A DNA stretch of 64,000 nucleotides from Gordonia sp. X0973 (GTDB lineage: Bacteria > Actinomycetota > Actinomycetes > Mycobacteriales > Mycobacteriaceae): positions 3,038,001 to 3,102,000 of the forward strand of contig NZ_CP054691.1 in assembly GCF_013348785.1 (NCBI RefSeq), in the 5' to 3' direction. The notes beneath the pieces were generated by a model. That model was given only the letters and a program-made list of their open reading frames with translations. It had not been told where the DNA came from and did not search any database. Positions within the stretch are counted from its first letter, which is position 1. Every line of letters starts with the position of its first letter. Shown here one piece after another: positions 36,238 to 44,381 of the stretch. The position numbers and the translations under genes were made by a program.

Positions 36238-37425
36238 ATGACTTCGCATCTGAATCGCGCATCCGCGGCAGCACTCGCCCTCGCCGCGACCCTGTCCCTC
36301 GGCTCCATCGCCGCCCCGGTTGCCGACGCTGCGCCCGCACCGGCCCGTCCCGGACCCGCGGTGCCGCAACCGGCCGGCTACACCATCAACGGCTACAGCG
36401 TTGGCGTCGGCAACGAGCGCGGCGGCAACTACCGCGGTGCCATCGACCAGCAGACCGGCGACCTGTGGATGACCCAGGTCGAGCCGATGAGCGGTCCCAC
36501 CCGGTCGAGCCTGTTGAGGATCAACCCCAACACGATGGCCGTCAAACAGCGGTTCAACGTGCTGGAGCCCGCCAACACCGGCGGTCATGGCAAGTACGGC
36601 GTCCAGTACGAGATCAACGTGCCCAAGACCGGCAACGTCGTCTGGACCACCGCCGCCGCCGCCAACCGCGGTGAAGCCAACGTGTGGGACAAGACCACCG
36701 GCAAGCGGGTCGCCCGCCTGACGAACCTGCCGCACGCACACTGGGTGGAGTTCGCTGAAGGGCTTCGCGTCGCCATCATCTCCACGACCACCGGCCTGGC
36801 GTTCTTCGACATGGACACCTACCAGCGCATCGGCGACTGGGCGTTCCCGGGCAGCGGCAAGAAGCTTGGCGCCGGTCTGGCCGTGACCAACGCCGACGCC
36901 AATGACGCCACCATTTCGGTCACCTCGTACTACCGCGATCTCGCCCAGCTGCGCATCACCCGCAGCGGCGGCAGGGTGGAAACCAAGCTCAATTGGAATA
37001 CTCGGCAGGCCATCGCCCAAGGCCACGGCAGCGTTGTCGCCGACACCAAGACCAACCGGCTGTACGTGAACAACCTGATGGCCCCGGTCGGCGGCCTGTC
37101 GGTGTACAACCTGGCCACCGGTCAGCACATCACCGACGTGAACACCGGCATCGGCACCAACTCGATGCTCATCTTCAAAGGCAAGGTGTACGTCGCGAAC
37201 TACTTCCTCAGCTTCCTCTCGGTGGTCGACCAGAAGACCTTTGCCGTCCAGCAGGTGATGACCACCGGTCTGCTGCCGAACCAGCTGTTGGCGTGGAAGA
37301 AGGACACCTTCCTGGTGATCAACAAGAGCTCGGCCATCTCCGAGCTTCCGACCAGCATGGTCGGCGTCAAGCTGCCTCCACTGGCCAGCGGCGACTACGT
37401 CTACAAGGTCCGCCGCGTCGGCTAG
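36238..37425 (+). CDS. Secreted beta-propeller-like protein, iron-box controlled
   Basis: 395 residues. A Sec signal peptide (hydrophobic core A-A-L-A-L-A-A-T-L-S-L, cleavage near A-D-A-A-P) leads to a Pro/Ala linker and a repetitive beta domain with blades such as G-A-I-D-Q-Q-T-G-D-L-W-M-T, F-F-D-M-D-T-Y-Q-R-I and V-Y-N-L-A-T-G-Q-H-I-T-D-V. This is typical of YncE/SMP-30-like propellers. No catalytic residues can be named. There is no Shine-Dalgarno site; the start abuts an IdeR-like box. A role in iron or haem acquisition is an inference from the box alone. Confidence 0.78.
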   Translation: MTSHLNRASAAALALAATLSLGSIAAPVADAAPAPARPGPAVPQPAGYTINGYSVGVGNERGGNYRGAIDQQTGDLWMTQVEPMSGPTRSSLLRINPNTMAVKQRFNVLEPANTGGHGKYGVQYEINVPKTGNVVWTTAAAANRGEANVWDKTTGKRVARLTNLPHAHWVEFAEGLRVAIISTTTGLAFFDMDTYQRIGDWAFPGSGKKLGAGLAVTNADANDATISVTSYYRDLAQLRITRSGGRVETKLNWNTRQAIAQGHGSVVADTKTNRLYVNNLMAPVGGLSVYNLATGQHITDVNTGIGTNSMLIFKGKVYVANYFLSFLSVVDQKTFAVQQVMTTGLLPNQLLAWKKDTFLVINKSSAISELPTSMVGVKLPPLASGDYVYKVRRVG

Positions 37426-37436
37426 CCTCGCACCAC

Positions 37437-37487
37437 AACTGTGCGGACGTTTGTGACCACATACCGGTCACAAACGTCCGCACAGTT
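37437..37487. terminator. Perfect 22-bp hairpin between convergent genes
   Basis: Arms 37437-37458 and 37466-37487 pair perfectly over 22 bp with a 7-nt loop (ACATACC). It lies 11 bp past the stop of the secreted protein and 19 bp past the stop of the LLM gene, so it serves both. The plus-strand side ends CGTTTG, a weak U-tract. Confidence 0.82.
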
Positions 37488-37505
37488 CGTTTGTAGTGGC
37501 CTGAG

Positions 37506-38567
37506 TCAGCCGATGATGTCGGCTAGGGCTTCCATCGTTTCGACGCGCTCGGTGTGGGAGCCGGCCACCGGGGAGGCCAGGATGACGCCCACCCCGGCGC
37601 GGGCGAATGCCTCGAGGCGCTCGGCGACGACGGAGCGCGGGCCGATGAGGCTCATCGCCCGCACCAGCTCGTCGGGGACCGCCATCGCGGCCTCCTGCTT
37701 CTTCCCGTCGAGGTACAGGTCCTGGATGAGCTTGGCCTCCTCGACGTAGCCGTAGCGCTGGACGAGCGAGTTGTAGAAGTTCTTCCCCCGCGCGCCCATC
37801 CCGCCGATGTAGAGCGCGGCGTGGTGCCGCACACCGGCCAGCGCGTTGTCGATCGCGTCAGCGTCCTCGGTGATCAGCGCCGCCGCCTGCACGACGATCT
37901 TCAGATCGCCCAGCGACGGGTCGCGGCGCGCCTTGCCCGCGGCCAACGCTTCGCCGAAAGCGGCGTCGACGTACTCGGGGTGGAACAGGAAGGGCTGGAA
38001 CTCTTCGAACAGCTCGGCCGCGAGTTCGACGTTCTTCGGGCCGATGGCGGCCAACAGCATCGGGATCCGCTCGCGCACCGGATGGTTGATGATCTTCAGC
38101 GCCTTGCCCAACCCGCTGCCGCCGTGCTCCGCGTCGAGCGGAAGGGTGTAGTGCTTGCCGTGGAACTCGACCTTCTCGCGGCGCCACACCTTGCGGCAGA
38201 TCTCCGCGTGCTCGCGGGCCCGGCCGAGCGGGTAGTCGTATTTCACGCCGTGGAATCCTTCGATGACCTGCGGTCCCGACGCCCCGATGCCCAGGATCGC
38301 GCGGCCGCCGGAGATGTAGTCGAGTCCCGCCGCGGTCATGGCGAGGTTCGTCGGCGTGCGCGAATACATCGGCAGGATCGCGGTCTGCAGTTCCATCTTC
38401 TCGGTCTTGGCCGCGATGAATCCGAGCTGGCTCACCGCGTCGAAGCTGTAGGCCTCGGGCACCGCGATGCGTCCGACCCCGGCCGATTCGAAGTCGGCGA
38501 GGTTCGCGATGGTTTCGCGGAAATCGCCCGCGTAGTTGATGGGCATGCCAAGGGTGATCGCAGTCAT
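37506..38567 (-). CDS. LLM-class F420-dependent oxidoreductase
   Basis: 353 residues, luciferase-like TIM barrel. It begins with I-T-L-G-M-P-I-N-Y-A-G-D-F and contains L-Q-T-A-I-L-P-M-Y-S-R-T-P, F-I-A-A-K-T-E-K-M-E and I-L-G-I-G-A-S-G-P-Q-V-I-E-G, as in mycobacterial F420-linked members (Rv3520c-like). The substrate is unknown. It is divergent from pitA with a 157-bp gap that holds a PHO-box-like repeat. Confidence 0.85.
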   Translation of the reverse strand: MTAITLGMPINYAGDFRETIANLADFESAGVGRIAVPEAYSFDAVSQLGFIAAKTEKMELQTAILPMYSRTPTNLAMTAAGLDYISGGRAILGIGASGPQVIEGFHGVKYDYPLGRAREHAEICRKVWRREKVEFHGKHYTLPLDAEHGGSGLGKALKIINHPVRERIPMLLAAIGPKNVELAAELFEEFQPFLFHPEYVDAAFGEALAAGKARRDPSLGDLKIVVQAAALITEDADAIDNALAGVRHHAALYIGGMGARGKNFYNSLVQRYGYVEEAKLIQDLYLDGKKQEAAMAVPDELVRAMSLIGPRSVVAERLEAFARAGVGVILASPVAGSHTERVETMEALADIIG

Positions 38568-38625
38568 GTCCGCGATTCTGACACGGCGCGGTCACCCAGA
38601 TTCGGTTGACACAGGACGACACAAT

Positions 38626-38643
38626 GGTGAACACCAGGTGAAC
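38626..38643. promoter_or_regulatory. PHO-box-like direct repeat (two GTTCACC units, 11-bp period)
   Basis: On the minus strand GTTCACC occurs twice with a period of exactly 11 bp (plus-strand GGTGAAC at 38626-38632 and 38637-38643). Streptomyces PhoP recognises direct repeats of 11-nt units built on GTTCACC, and mycobacterial RegX3 sites also use GTTCACC-like half-sites. It lies between the LLM gene and the phosphate transporter pitA. Confidence 0.5.
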
Positions 38644-38674
38644 ACCACTGCAACACATGAAAGCCGCAGGTCAA

Positions 38675-38706
38675 ACGCCTAAATCCGCGCGTACGAAGTT
38701 AGGCGT
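38675..38706. promoter_or_regulatory. Inverted repeat in the pitA upstream region
   Basis: ACGCCTAA (38675-38682) and TTAGGCGT (38699-38706) form a perfect 8-bp inverted repeat with a 16-bp spacer, 18 bp before the pitA ATG. It may be an operator or a leader hairpin that affects pitA translation. Confidence 0.35.
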
Positions 38707-38724
38707 ATCGGCATTTCACCCGCC

Positions 38725-39954
38725 ATGATCATTCTCATGACCGTAGAGATGCTGATCCTTGTGCTGCTCATCGTCACCGCACTCGGATTCGATTTCACCA
38801 ATGGCTTCCACGACACCGGCAACGCTATGGCCACGTCGATCGCCACCGGCGCCCTCAAGCCGAAGGTGGCCGTCGGCCTTTCCGCGGTACTCAACCTCGT
38901 CGGCGCCTTCCTCTCCGTCGAGGTCGCGGCCACCATCACCAAGGACGTCCTGAAGATCCAGGGCAAGCACGGTGAGCTGATCCCCGGCCTGGACCCGACC
39001 AAGGCGCTGCTGATCATCTTCGCCGGCCTCGTCGGCGGCATCCTGTGGAATCTCTTCACCTGGCTCTTCGGCCTGCCGTCGAGCTCCTCGCACGCCCTGT
39101 TCGGCGGCCTGATCGGCGCCGGCCTGGCGGCCATCGGCACCTCGGGCGTCAACTGGTCGGGCATCACCGCCAAGGTCATCGTCCCCGCGCTGCTGGCTCC
39201 GGTCATCGCCTGCATCGTCGCGACCGCCGGCACCTGGCTGGTCTACAAGATCACCGACTCGCTGGCCGCCCACCAGAAGGACGACGGCTTCCGCTACGGC
39301 CAGATCGCCACCGCCTCGCTCGTCTCCCTCGCCCACGGCACCGGTGACGCGCAGAAGACGATGGGCGTCATCGCCCTGGCCCTCATCGCGACCGGCCACC
39401 TCTCCGCGGAGAGCGTCGGCCACGGCCTGCCGATCTGGATCGTCTTCACCTGTGCCGCCGCCATCGCGCTGGGCACCTACCTGGGCGGCTGGCGCATCAT
39501 CCGCACGCTGGGCAAGGGCCTCGTCGAGATCGCCCCGCCGCAGGGGATGGCCGCCGAGGCCAGCTCGGCCGCGATCATCCTGACCTCGAGCGCCGCCGGC
39601 ATGGCGCTGTCGACCACCCACGTGGCCACCGGCTCGATCCTGGGCACCGGCGTCGGCAAGAAGGGTGCGCAGGTCCGCTGGCAGGTCGCCGGTCGCATGG
39701 TCGTCGCCTGGGTCACCACGCTTCCGGCCGCCGCCGTCGTGGGCGCGGTCTGCTACGCCCTCGCCCACCTGCTGGGCAATCTCGGCGGTGCGATCGCCAT
39801 CTTCGTTGTCCTCGTCGCCCTCTCCGGCTACATGTACTGGCACGCGCAGCAGAACAAGATCGACCACAACAACGTCAACGCCGAGTGGGACGAGGAGGCC
39901 GGTCTGATGCCGGCCGACGAGACCGCCGCCGCCCCCGAGCGGGCCAACGCCTAA
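38725..39954 (+). CDS. pitA: Low-affinity inorganic phosphate transporter PitA
   Basis: 409 residues, about ten membrane helices. The two PiT signatures are visible: G-F-D-F-T-N-G-F-H-D-T-G-N-A-M-A-T near the N-terminus and A-L-S-T-T-H-V-A-T-G-S-I-L-G-T-G near residue 295. S-H-A-L-F-G-G-L-I-G-A-G is also typical. It imports metal-phosphate using the proton gradient. ATG 38737 is an alternative start. It heads a run of plus-strand genes to menA, matching Rv0545c-Rv0542c in order. Confidence 0.93.
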   Translation: MIILMTVEMLILVLLIVTALGFDFTNGFHDTGNAMATSIATGALKPKVAVGLSAVLNLVGAFLSVEVAATITKDVLKIQGKHGELIPGLDPTKALLIIFAGLVGGILWNLFTWLFGLPSSSSHALFGGLIGAGLAAIGTSGVNWSGITAKVIVPALLAPVIACIVATAGTWLVYKITDSLAAHQKDDGFRYGQIATASLVSLAHGTGDAQKTMGVIALALIATGHLSAESVGHGLPIWIVFTCAAAIALGTYLGGWRIIRTLGKGLVEIAPPQGMAAEASSAAIILTSSAAGMALSTTHVATGSILGTGVGKKGAQVRWQVAGRMVVAWVTTLPAAAVVGAVCYALAHLLGNLGGAIAIFVVLVALSGYMYWHAQQNKIDHNNVNAEWDEEAGLMPADETAAAPERANA

Positions 39955-39993
39955 CCGCGGCGCCCATCCGCTCGCGCCAACCAAAGGAAGACA

Positions 39994-40266
39994 ATGACCG
40001 TCGCAGAATCCATCCTCCGGGTCTTCATCATCGGCCTCGTCTTCGGCGCCGGCTTGCCCGCCCTGTTCGCACTGGGCCTCCGGTTCTGGGCCAACGGCTA
40101 CAACGCCGACGGCACCGTGACCAACCACAACCCGGCCCTCAAGGCCCTCGGCGCCTTCCTCTTCGCCTTCGTGAGCCTGGCGATCATCGTCGGCATCCTG
40201 TGGATCACCCGACAGACGATCCTGTACCACTTCCACGTCAAGATCTTCCCGTTCGGCTACAAGTAA
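39994..40266 (+). CDS. Small two-helix membrane protein (Rv0544c-like)
   Basis: 90 residues with two hydrophobic helices (about residues 9-29 and 47-70) separated by a polar loop (N-G-Y-N-A-D-G-T-V-T-N-H-N-P). It follows pitA by 39 bp and has AAAGGAAGACA before its ATG. Its position equals that of Rv0544c. No function is known. It may be an accessory subunit of PitA, but only proximity suggests this. Confidence 0.78.
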   Translation: MTVAESILRVFIIGLVFGAGLPALFALGLRFWANGYNADGTVTNHNPALKALGAFLFAFVSLAIIVGILWITRQTILYHFHVKIFPFGYK

Positions 40267-40287
40267 CCGAAAGCAGAGAATCTCCTC

Positions 40288-40587
40288 ATGGCTACGTTCG
40301 ATTCGATCGTCGGCTGGATCCGTCAGGGCTACCCCCAGGGCGTGGATCGCACCGACTTCCCTCCCCTGCTGGCCCTGCTGACCCGCGTCCTCGACGAGAA
40401 GGATGTCACCCGCGTGGCGCAGACCCTCGCCGACGAGGCCGGCATCCCCACCGTGACCGAGCAGCAGATCCACGACGCGATCGAGCGCGTCACCGATCAG
40501 TCCCCCACCCCCGAGGAGATCAATCAGGTCGCCTCACGCTTGGCGGCGGGCGGGTGGCCGCTCGCGGTCACCGTCGCCGACTCCTGA
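40288..40587 (+). CDS. DUF3349 domain protein, copy 1 (Rv0543c-like)
   Basis: 99 residues, small helical soluble protein. It begins with the DUF3349 motif I-V-G-W-I-R-Q-G-Y-P-Q-G-V-D-R-T-D-F-P-P-L-L-A-L-L. The C-terminus has S-P-T-P-E-E-I-N-Q-V-A-S-R-L-A-A-G-G-W-P-L, which is the second half of the fold. Structures of mycobacterial DUF3349 proteins exist but no role is known to me. It is followed by a second, diverged copy. Confidence 0.82.
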   Translation: MATFDSIVGWIRQGYPQGVDRTDFPPLLALLTRVLDEKDVTRVAQTLADEAGIPTVTEQQIHDAIERVTDQSPTPEEINQVASRLAAGGWPLAVTVADS

Positions 40588-40630
40588 CCGGCCTATAATC
40601 GTGGCACTGCGCCGAGCGAGAGGAGTAGTC

Positions 40631-41008
40631 GTGGACAGGCCCCAGTTGCTGGCGTCGGTCGTCCGGTGGCTGCGCGCCGGCTACCCGAACGGCGTCCCCT
40701 CCGGCGACTACATCCCGTTGGTGGCCATCCTGCGCCGCCAACTCTCCGACGACGAGGTCCAGGAAGTGGCCAATTCGCTCGCCGCCGAGGCGGCCGCGGC
40801 AGCCGCCCCGGAGCCGCCGAGCACCGTCGTCACCGATGTCCCGGAGATCACCCGGATCGACGCCGGCGTCGAGATCAACAAGCTGACCGACGAGCTGCCC
40901 AGCGAATCCGACCTCGACCGCGTCCGCTCGGTCCTCGTCGGCGCCGGCTGGCCCTTCGACGACGAGCCGCTGCGCCGACGCGGGTCGGACGACGCCGACC
41001 CCGAGTAG
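40631..41008 (+). CDS. DUF3349 domain protein, copy 2
   Basis: 125 residues from GTG 40631 (AGGAGTAGTC upstream). It keeps the same frame of motifs as the previous gene: V-R-W-L-R-A-G-Y-P-N-G-V-P-S-G-D-Y-I-P-L-V-A-I-L-R and L-D-R-V-R-S-V-L-V-G-A-G-W-P-F. An Ala/Pro-rich insert of about 20 residues lies between them, and the tail is charged. It is a tandem paralogue and ends 5 bp before menE. Confidence 0.8.
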   Translation: MDRPQLLASVVRWLRAGYPNGVPSGDYIPLVAILRRQLSDDEVQEVANSLAAEAAAAAAPEPPSTVVTDVPEITRIDAGVEINKLTDELPSESDLDRVRSVLVGAGWPFDDEPLRRRGSDDADPE

Positions 41009-41013
41009 ACGCC

Positions 41014-42195
41014 GTGCCAGTCCTGGCCGCCCTGCCCCTCCCGTTGGGCCCGGAACTCGCCGAATCCTTCGCCGACCTGGTCGCGATGGCCGCCGGCGCA
41101 CACTGCTTCCTGCCGGTGGTCGACGACTCCACCGCCCCCGACCGGGTGCTCCTCGAAACAGCGCTGCGCGTGGGCGAGCCGGTCGACGACCCGCTGGCCT
41201 GCCTCGTGGTCGCGACGTCGGGGTCCACCGGCACCCCCAAGGGGGCGGTGCACACCCCGGCGACGCTGGCGGCCTCGGCCGACGCCACCCACGCACGGCT
41301 CGGCGGTCCGGGCAACTGGTTGCTCGCCCTTCCCCCGCACCACATCGCCGGGATCCAGGTCATGCTGCGGGCGCTGCGGGCCGGTTTCACCCCGATGATC
41401 GCGGATCTGCGCGACGGCTTCGACGCCCGGCGCTTCGCCGCCGACGTGGCCCTGTTGCGCGGCCCGCGCCGCTACACCTCACTCGTCCCGACGCAGCTCG
41501 TCGCGGTGCTGGAATCACCCGAGGCCACCGCCGCCACGGCCGAACTCGACGCGGTGCTCCTCGGCGGGGCCACCACCCCGGCCCCGTTGCTGAGGCGGGC
41601 GCTCGCGGCGGGGATCCCCGTCGTGACGACCTACGGCATGAGTGAGACCGGTGGCGGCTGCGTCTACGACGGGGTGCCGCTCGACGGGGCGTCGGCATCC
41701 ATCGTCGACGGGCGGGTCGTGCTGTCCGGGCCGATGGTGGCGCACGGCTACCACCTGCTCCCCGACCATCCGGCCTTCGCCGTCCCCGGATCCTTCCGCA
41801 CCGACGACCTGGGCAGCGTCGACGACGGGATGCTGACCATCCTCGGACGGGCCGACGACGCGATCAGCACCGGCGGGCTCACCGTCGTGCCGCAGGTCGT
41901 CGAAGAGGTGTTGGCGCAGGACCCTTCGGTCGCGGAATGCACCGTCGTCGGCCTGCCCGACGACCGGCTCGGCGAGCGGGTCGTCGCCGCCGTCGTCGCC
42001 GCTCCCGGCGCCGTCCCCGACACCGCCGCGCTGCGCGCCCTGGTCGCTTCCCGCCTGCACCGCCACGCCGCCCCGCGCCAGATCGTCGTCCTGCCATCCC
42101 TGCCCCGGCGCGGACCGGGCAAAGTGGACCGGCGAGCACTGCGGGAAATCCTGGCCGCGACGTTGCGGACGGGTGCCGCGGCGGCCGCGGATTGA
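41014..42195 (+). CDS. menE: o-Succinylbenzoate-CoA ligase MenE
   Basis: 393 residues from GTG 41014. ANL-superfamily P-loop T-S-G-S-T-G-T-P-K-G (residues 68-77), the A5-type motif T-Y-G-M-S-E-T-G-G-G, the hinge region F-R-T-D-D-L-G and the C-terminal catalytic Lys in G-P-G-K-V-D-R identify an acyl-CoA synthetase. At 393 residues it is short for the superfamily but usual for actinobacterial MenE. It activates OSB for MenB. It is directly followed by menA. Confidence 0.92.
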   Translation: MPVLAALPLPLGPELAESFADLVAMAAGAHCFLPVVDDSTAPDRVLLETALRVGEPVDDPLACLVVATSGSTGTPKGAVHTPATLAASADATHARLGGPGNWLLALPPHHIAGIQVMLRALRAGFTPMIADLRDGFDARRFAADVALLRGPRRYTSLVPTQLVAVLESPEATAATAELDAVLLGGATTPAPLLRRALAAGIPVVTTYGMSETGGGCVYDGVPLDGASASIVDGRVVLSGPMVAHGYHLLPDHPAFAVPGSFRTDDLGSVDDGMLTILGRADDAISTGGLTVVPQVVEEVLAQDPSVAECTVVGLPDDRLGERVVAAVVAAPGAVPDTAALRALVASRLHRHAAPRQIVVLPSLPRRGPGKVDRRALREILAATLRTGAAAAAD

Positions 42196-42221
42196 GACGC
42201 CGGGCATGGTTGAATGACCGG

Positions 42222-43124
42222 GTGGCCACTGTCTCGCAATGGATCAACGGCGCTCGACCGCGCACCCTGCCCAACGCCCTGGCACCGGTGATCGCCGGTA
42301 TCGGCGCCGCCTACCACGTCAACCGGCACCCCGATTGGGTACACGTCCTGGCCGCGTTCGTGGTGGCGATTGCCTTGATCATCGGGGTCAACTACGCCAA
42401 CGACTACTCCGACGGTGTGCGCGGAACCGACGACGACCGCGTCGGCCCGGCCCGACTGGTCGGTTCCGGCACCGCATCCCCGAAATCGGTGCGGACCGCG
42501 GCCGTCTTCGCCTTCGCCGTCGCGGCTGTCGTGGGAGCCTGGCTGTCGCTGAACACGCACTGGTGGTTGATCCTCGTCGGCGCGGCGTGCATCGCCGCGG
42601 CCTGGTTCTACACCGGCGGCTCCCGCCCCTACGGCTATGCCGGCTTCGGCGAAGTGGCCGTATTCGTCTTCTTCGGCCTGGTCGCCGTCTGCGGCACCCA
42701 ACTCGTCGTCGGCGGCAAGATCGACCTGATCGGCGTGCTGATCGCCGTCGCGGTCGGCTCCTTCTCCGCCGCGGTCCTGGTCACCAACAACCTGCGCGAT
42801 ATCGACACCGACGAAGTCGCGGGCAAGAAGACGCTGGCCGTGCGTCTGGGCGACTACTCCACGCGCTACCTCTACGCCTTCCTGATCACCGTGCCGTTCG
42901 TGATCACTGTGCTGCTGGCCTTCCACCACCCGTGGGCGCTGGTCGGCCTGTTCCTGGCCCCGTTCGCCAACGGCGTGGGCCGCACCGTCGTGGGCGGCGC
43001 GAACGGCCCTGCCCTCGTGAAGACGCTCGGCCACACCGGTCTCATCATGTTCGGTTGGGCGCTCGTCACGGCGCTGGCGTTCATCTGGGGCCTCGACGGC
43101 GGGCCGCACGCGGAAATCCTCTGA
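42222..43124 (+). CDS. menA: 1,4-dihydroxy-2-naphthoate polyprenyltransferase MenA
   Basis: 300 residues from GTG 42222, about eight or nine membrane helices. The UbiA-family aspartate motifs are N-Y-A-N-D-Y-S-D-G-V-R-G-T-D-D-D-R (about residues 57-73) and N-N-L-R-D-I-D-T-D-E-V-A-G-K-K-T-L. It attaches the polyprenyl chain to DHNA. It is 26 bp past menE and ends just before a strong terminator. Confidence 0.95.
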   Translation: MATVSQWINGARPRTLPNALAPVIAGIGAAYHVNRHPDWVHVLAAFVVAIALIIGVNYANDYSDGVRGTDDDRVGPARLVGSGTASPKSVRTAAVFAFAVAAVVGAWLSLNTHWWLILVGAACIAAAWFYTGGSRPYGYAGFGEVAVFVFFGLVAVCGTQLVVGGKIDLIGVLIAVAVGSFSAAVLVTNNLRDIDTDEVAGKKTLAVRLGDYSTRYLYAFLITVPFVITVLLAFHHPWALVGLFLAPFANGVGRTVVGGANGPALVKTLGHTGLIMFGWALVTALAFIWGLDGGPHAEIL

Positions 43125-43136
43125 TCCTCTAGACGG

Positions 43137-43175
43137 CAAGGCGCCCGCCCCGAGATGTTCGGGGCGGGCGCCTTG
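43137..43175. terminator. Hairpin terminator after menA
   Basis: A perfect 16-bp GC-rich stem (43137-43152 with 43160-43175), a 7-nt loop and then TCTTT on the plus strand. It lies between menA and the convergent Clp-N-domain gene. Confidence 0.88.
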
Positions 43176-43222
43176 TCTTTGCGCGGTTGATCGCCGCGCC
43201 GGGTCGATCCGGCGCCTACCGA

Positions 43223-44059
43223 TCAGGCACTGGCACCGGAACTCAGTTGCGCGGCAACGGCGTCGATGAGCGCCTTCTCGTCGGGGGCGAGGGCCATGAT
43301 CGCGCGGACCGGCGGCGTCCCCACGCGGAAGGCCGCGAGGATGACATGCCCGGTCTCGATGGTGCGACCGCCGTCCTCGGAGGAGAGGAAGCGCGCCCCG
43401 GCGACGGTGTCCTTCGCCGCCCGGCTGAATCGGGCGCGACGGCCACGGGGACCGCGACGGCCGCGTCCGTGATCCCACGGACCCTCGGCACCGGCGAAAG
43501 CGAACGGATCGAACTCGCCGCGGTCGAAGTCGCGGGGATCGAATCCCGGGCCCCAGGGACCCCGGCCGGCGAAGTCGCGGGGATCGCCGCCCCATTCGCG
43601 CGGTCCGCCGCGTCCGTGCGGGCCGCCTCGACGACCGTGCGGTCCGCCGCGGTGCTCGCGATCGTGATTGTGCGGGCCGCCGCGTCGGCCGCGGCCGCGC
43701 GGGTCGCGCCGTCCCCAGCCCGACGACAGGTCGTCGCCGAAGTTCTTGGCGACGGCGTCGCGGACCTTGTCGAGGTCGATGCCGAGCATCTTGAGCGCAT
43801 CGCGGTCGGCGGTGTAGCGCTCCTCGTCGGAATCGGACTCGTCCTCGTCGGAGGGATCGATGCCACGGACCGCATCGCGTGCCGACTCGAGGGTGATGTT
43901 GTGCTCGGCGAGCACCCCGACCAGCGGGTCGCGGTTGTTGCAGAGCACGCCCAGGATCAGGTGTTCCGGGCCGAGGGCGGAGTTGCCGAGGTCTTGGGCC
44001 TCGGCGATGGCGAAGGGGAAGGCCATTCGCGCATCGGAAGAGATTCGTGAGCCAAACAT
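43223..44059 (-). CDS. Clp N-terminal-domain protein with Arg/Gly-rich insert
   Basis: 278 residues. The first Clp_N repeat is at about residues 12-65 (A-E-A-Q-D-L-G-N-S-A-L-G-P-E-H-L-I-L-G-V-L), and the second at about 208-275 (A-K-D-T-V-A-G-A-R-F-L-S-S-E-D-G-G-R-T-I-E-T-G-H-V-I-L). Between them, after an acidic stretch, are about 100 residues rich in Arg, Gly, His, Pro and Asp (H-R-G-G-P-H-G-R-R-G-G-P-H-G-R-G-G). There is no AAA+ domain, so it cannot unfold substrates itself and is more likely an adaptor or chaperone. RBS AGAAGGAG. It is 82 bp past the HTH gene. Confidence 0.78.
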   Translation of the reverse strand: MFGSRISSDARMAFPFAIAEAQDLGNSALGPEHLILGVLCNNRDPLVGVLAEHNITLESARDAVRGIDPSDEDESDSDEERYTADRDALKMLGIDLDKVRDAVAKNFGDDLSSGWGRRDPRGRGRRGGPHNHDREHRGGPHGRRGGPHGRGGPREWGGDPRDFAGRGPWGPGFDPRDFDRGEFDPFAFAGAEGPWDHGRGRRGPRGRRARFSRAAKDTVAGARFLSSEDGGRTIETGHVILAAFRVGTPPVRAIMALAPDEKALIDAVAAQLSSGASA

Positions 44060-44141
44060 GTGGCACTCCTTCTGTGGTTGGTGGATGGACTTGTGGTGAC
44101 GGTTGCCGATGGCAGGGAGGGGCTCAGGAGCACCGCGAGCA

Positions 44142-44375
44142 TCACGACGGGGTATCCCCCTCGTCGCGTCGCGCGTGCTTCTGGTGCACGGCTTGGCGGC
44201 TGATCTCCAAGATTTCGGCGATCTGCTGCCAGCTCCAACCGGCCCGCCGCGCGTTGTCGACGTGGATGTCCTCGAGGCGGTCGGCCAGGGTGCGCAGGGC
44301 GCGTACCGCGGCCAATCCGCGAGCGGGGTCTGTGTCGGCGACCGCGTCGGCGGTCGGGTTGATTTCCTCAGTCAC
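44142..44375 (-). CDS. Small helix-turn-helix regulator
   Basis: 77 residues from GTG 44375. After about 20 acidic residues there is an HTH with W-S-W-Q-Q-I-A-E-I-L-E-I-S-R-Q-A-V-H-Q-K-H. The tail is short and charged. It is the first gene of a two-gene unit with the Clp-N-domain protein; such pairs recur in actinobacteria as far as I know. It probably binds the TTGACA half-sites in its own promoter. No effector domain is present. Confidence 0.78.
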   Translation of the reverse strand: MTEEINPTADAVADTDPARGLAAVRALRTLADRLEDIHVDNARRAGWSWQQIAEILEISRQAVHQKHARRDEGDTPS

Positions 44376-44381
44376 GATGTC

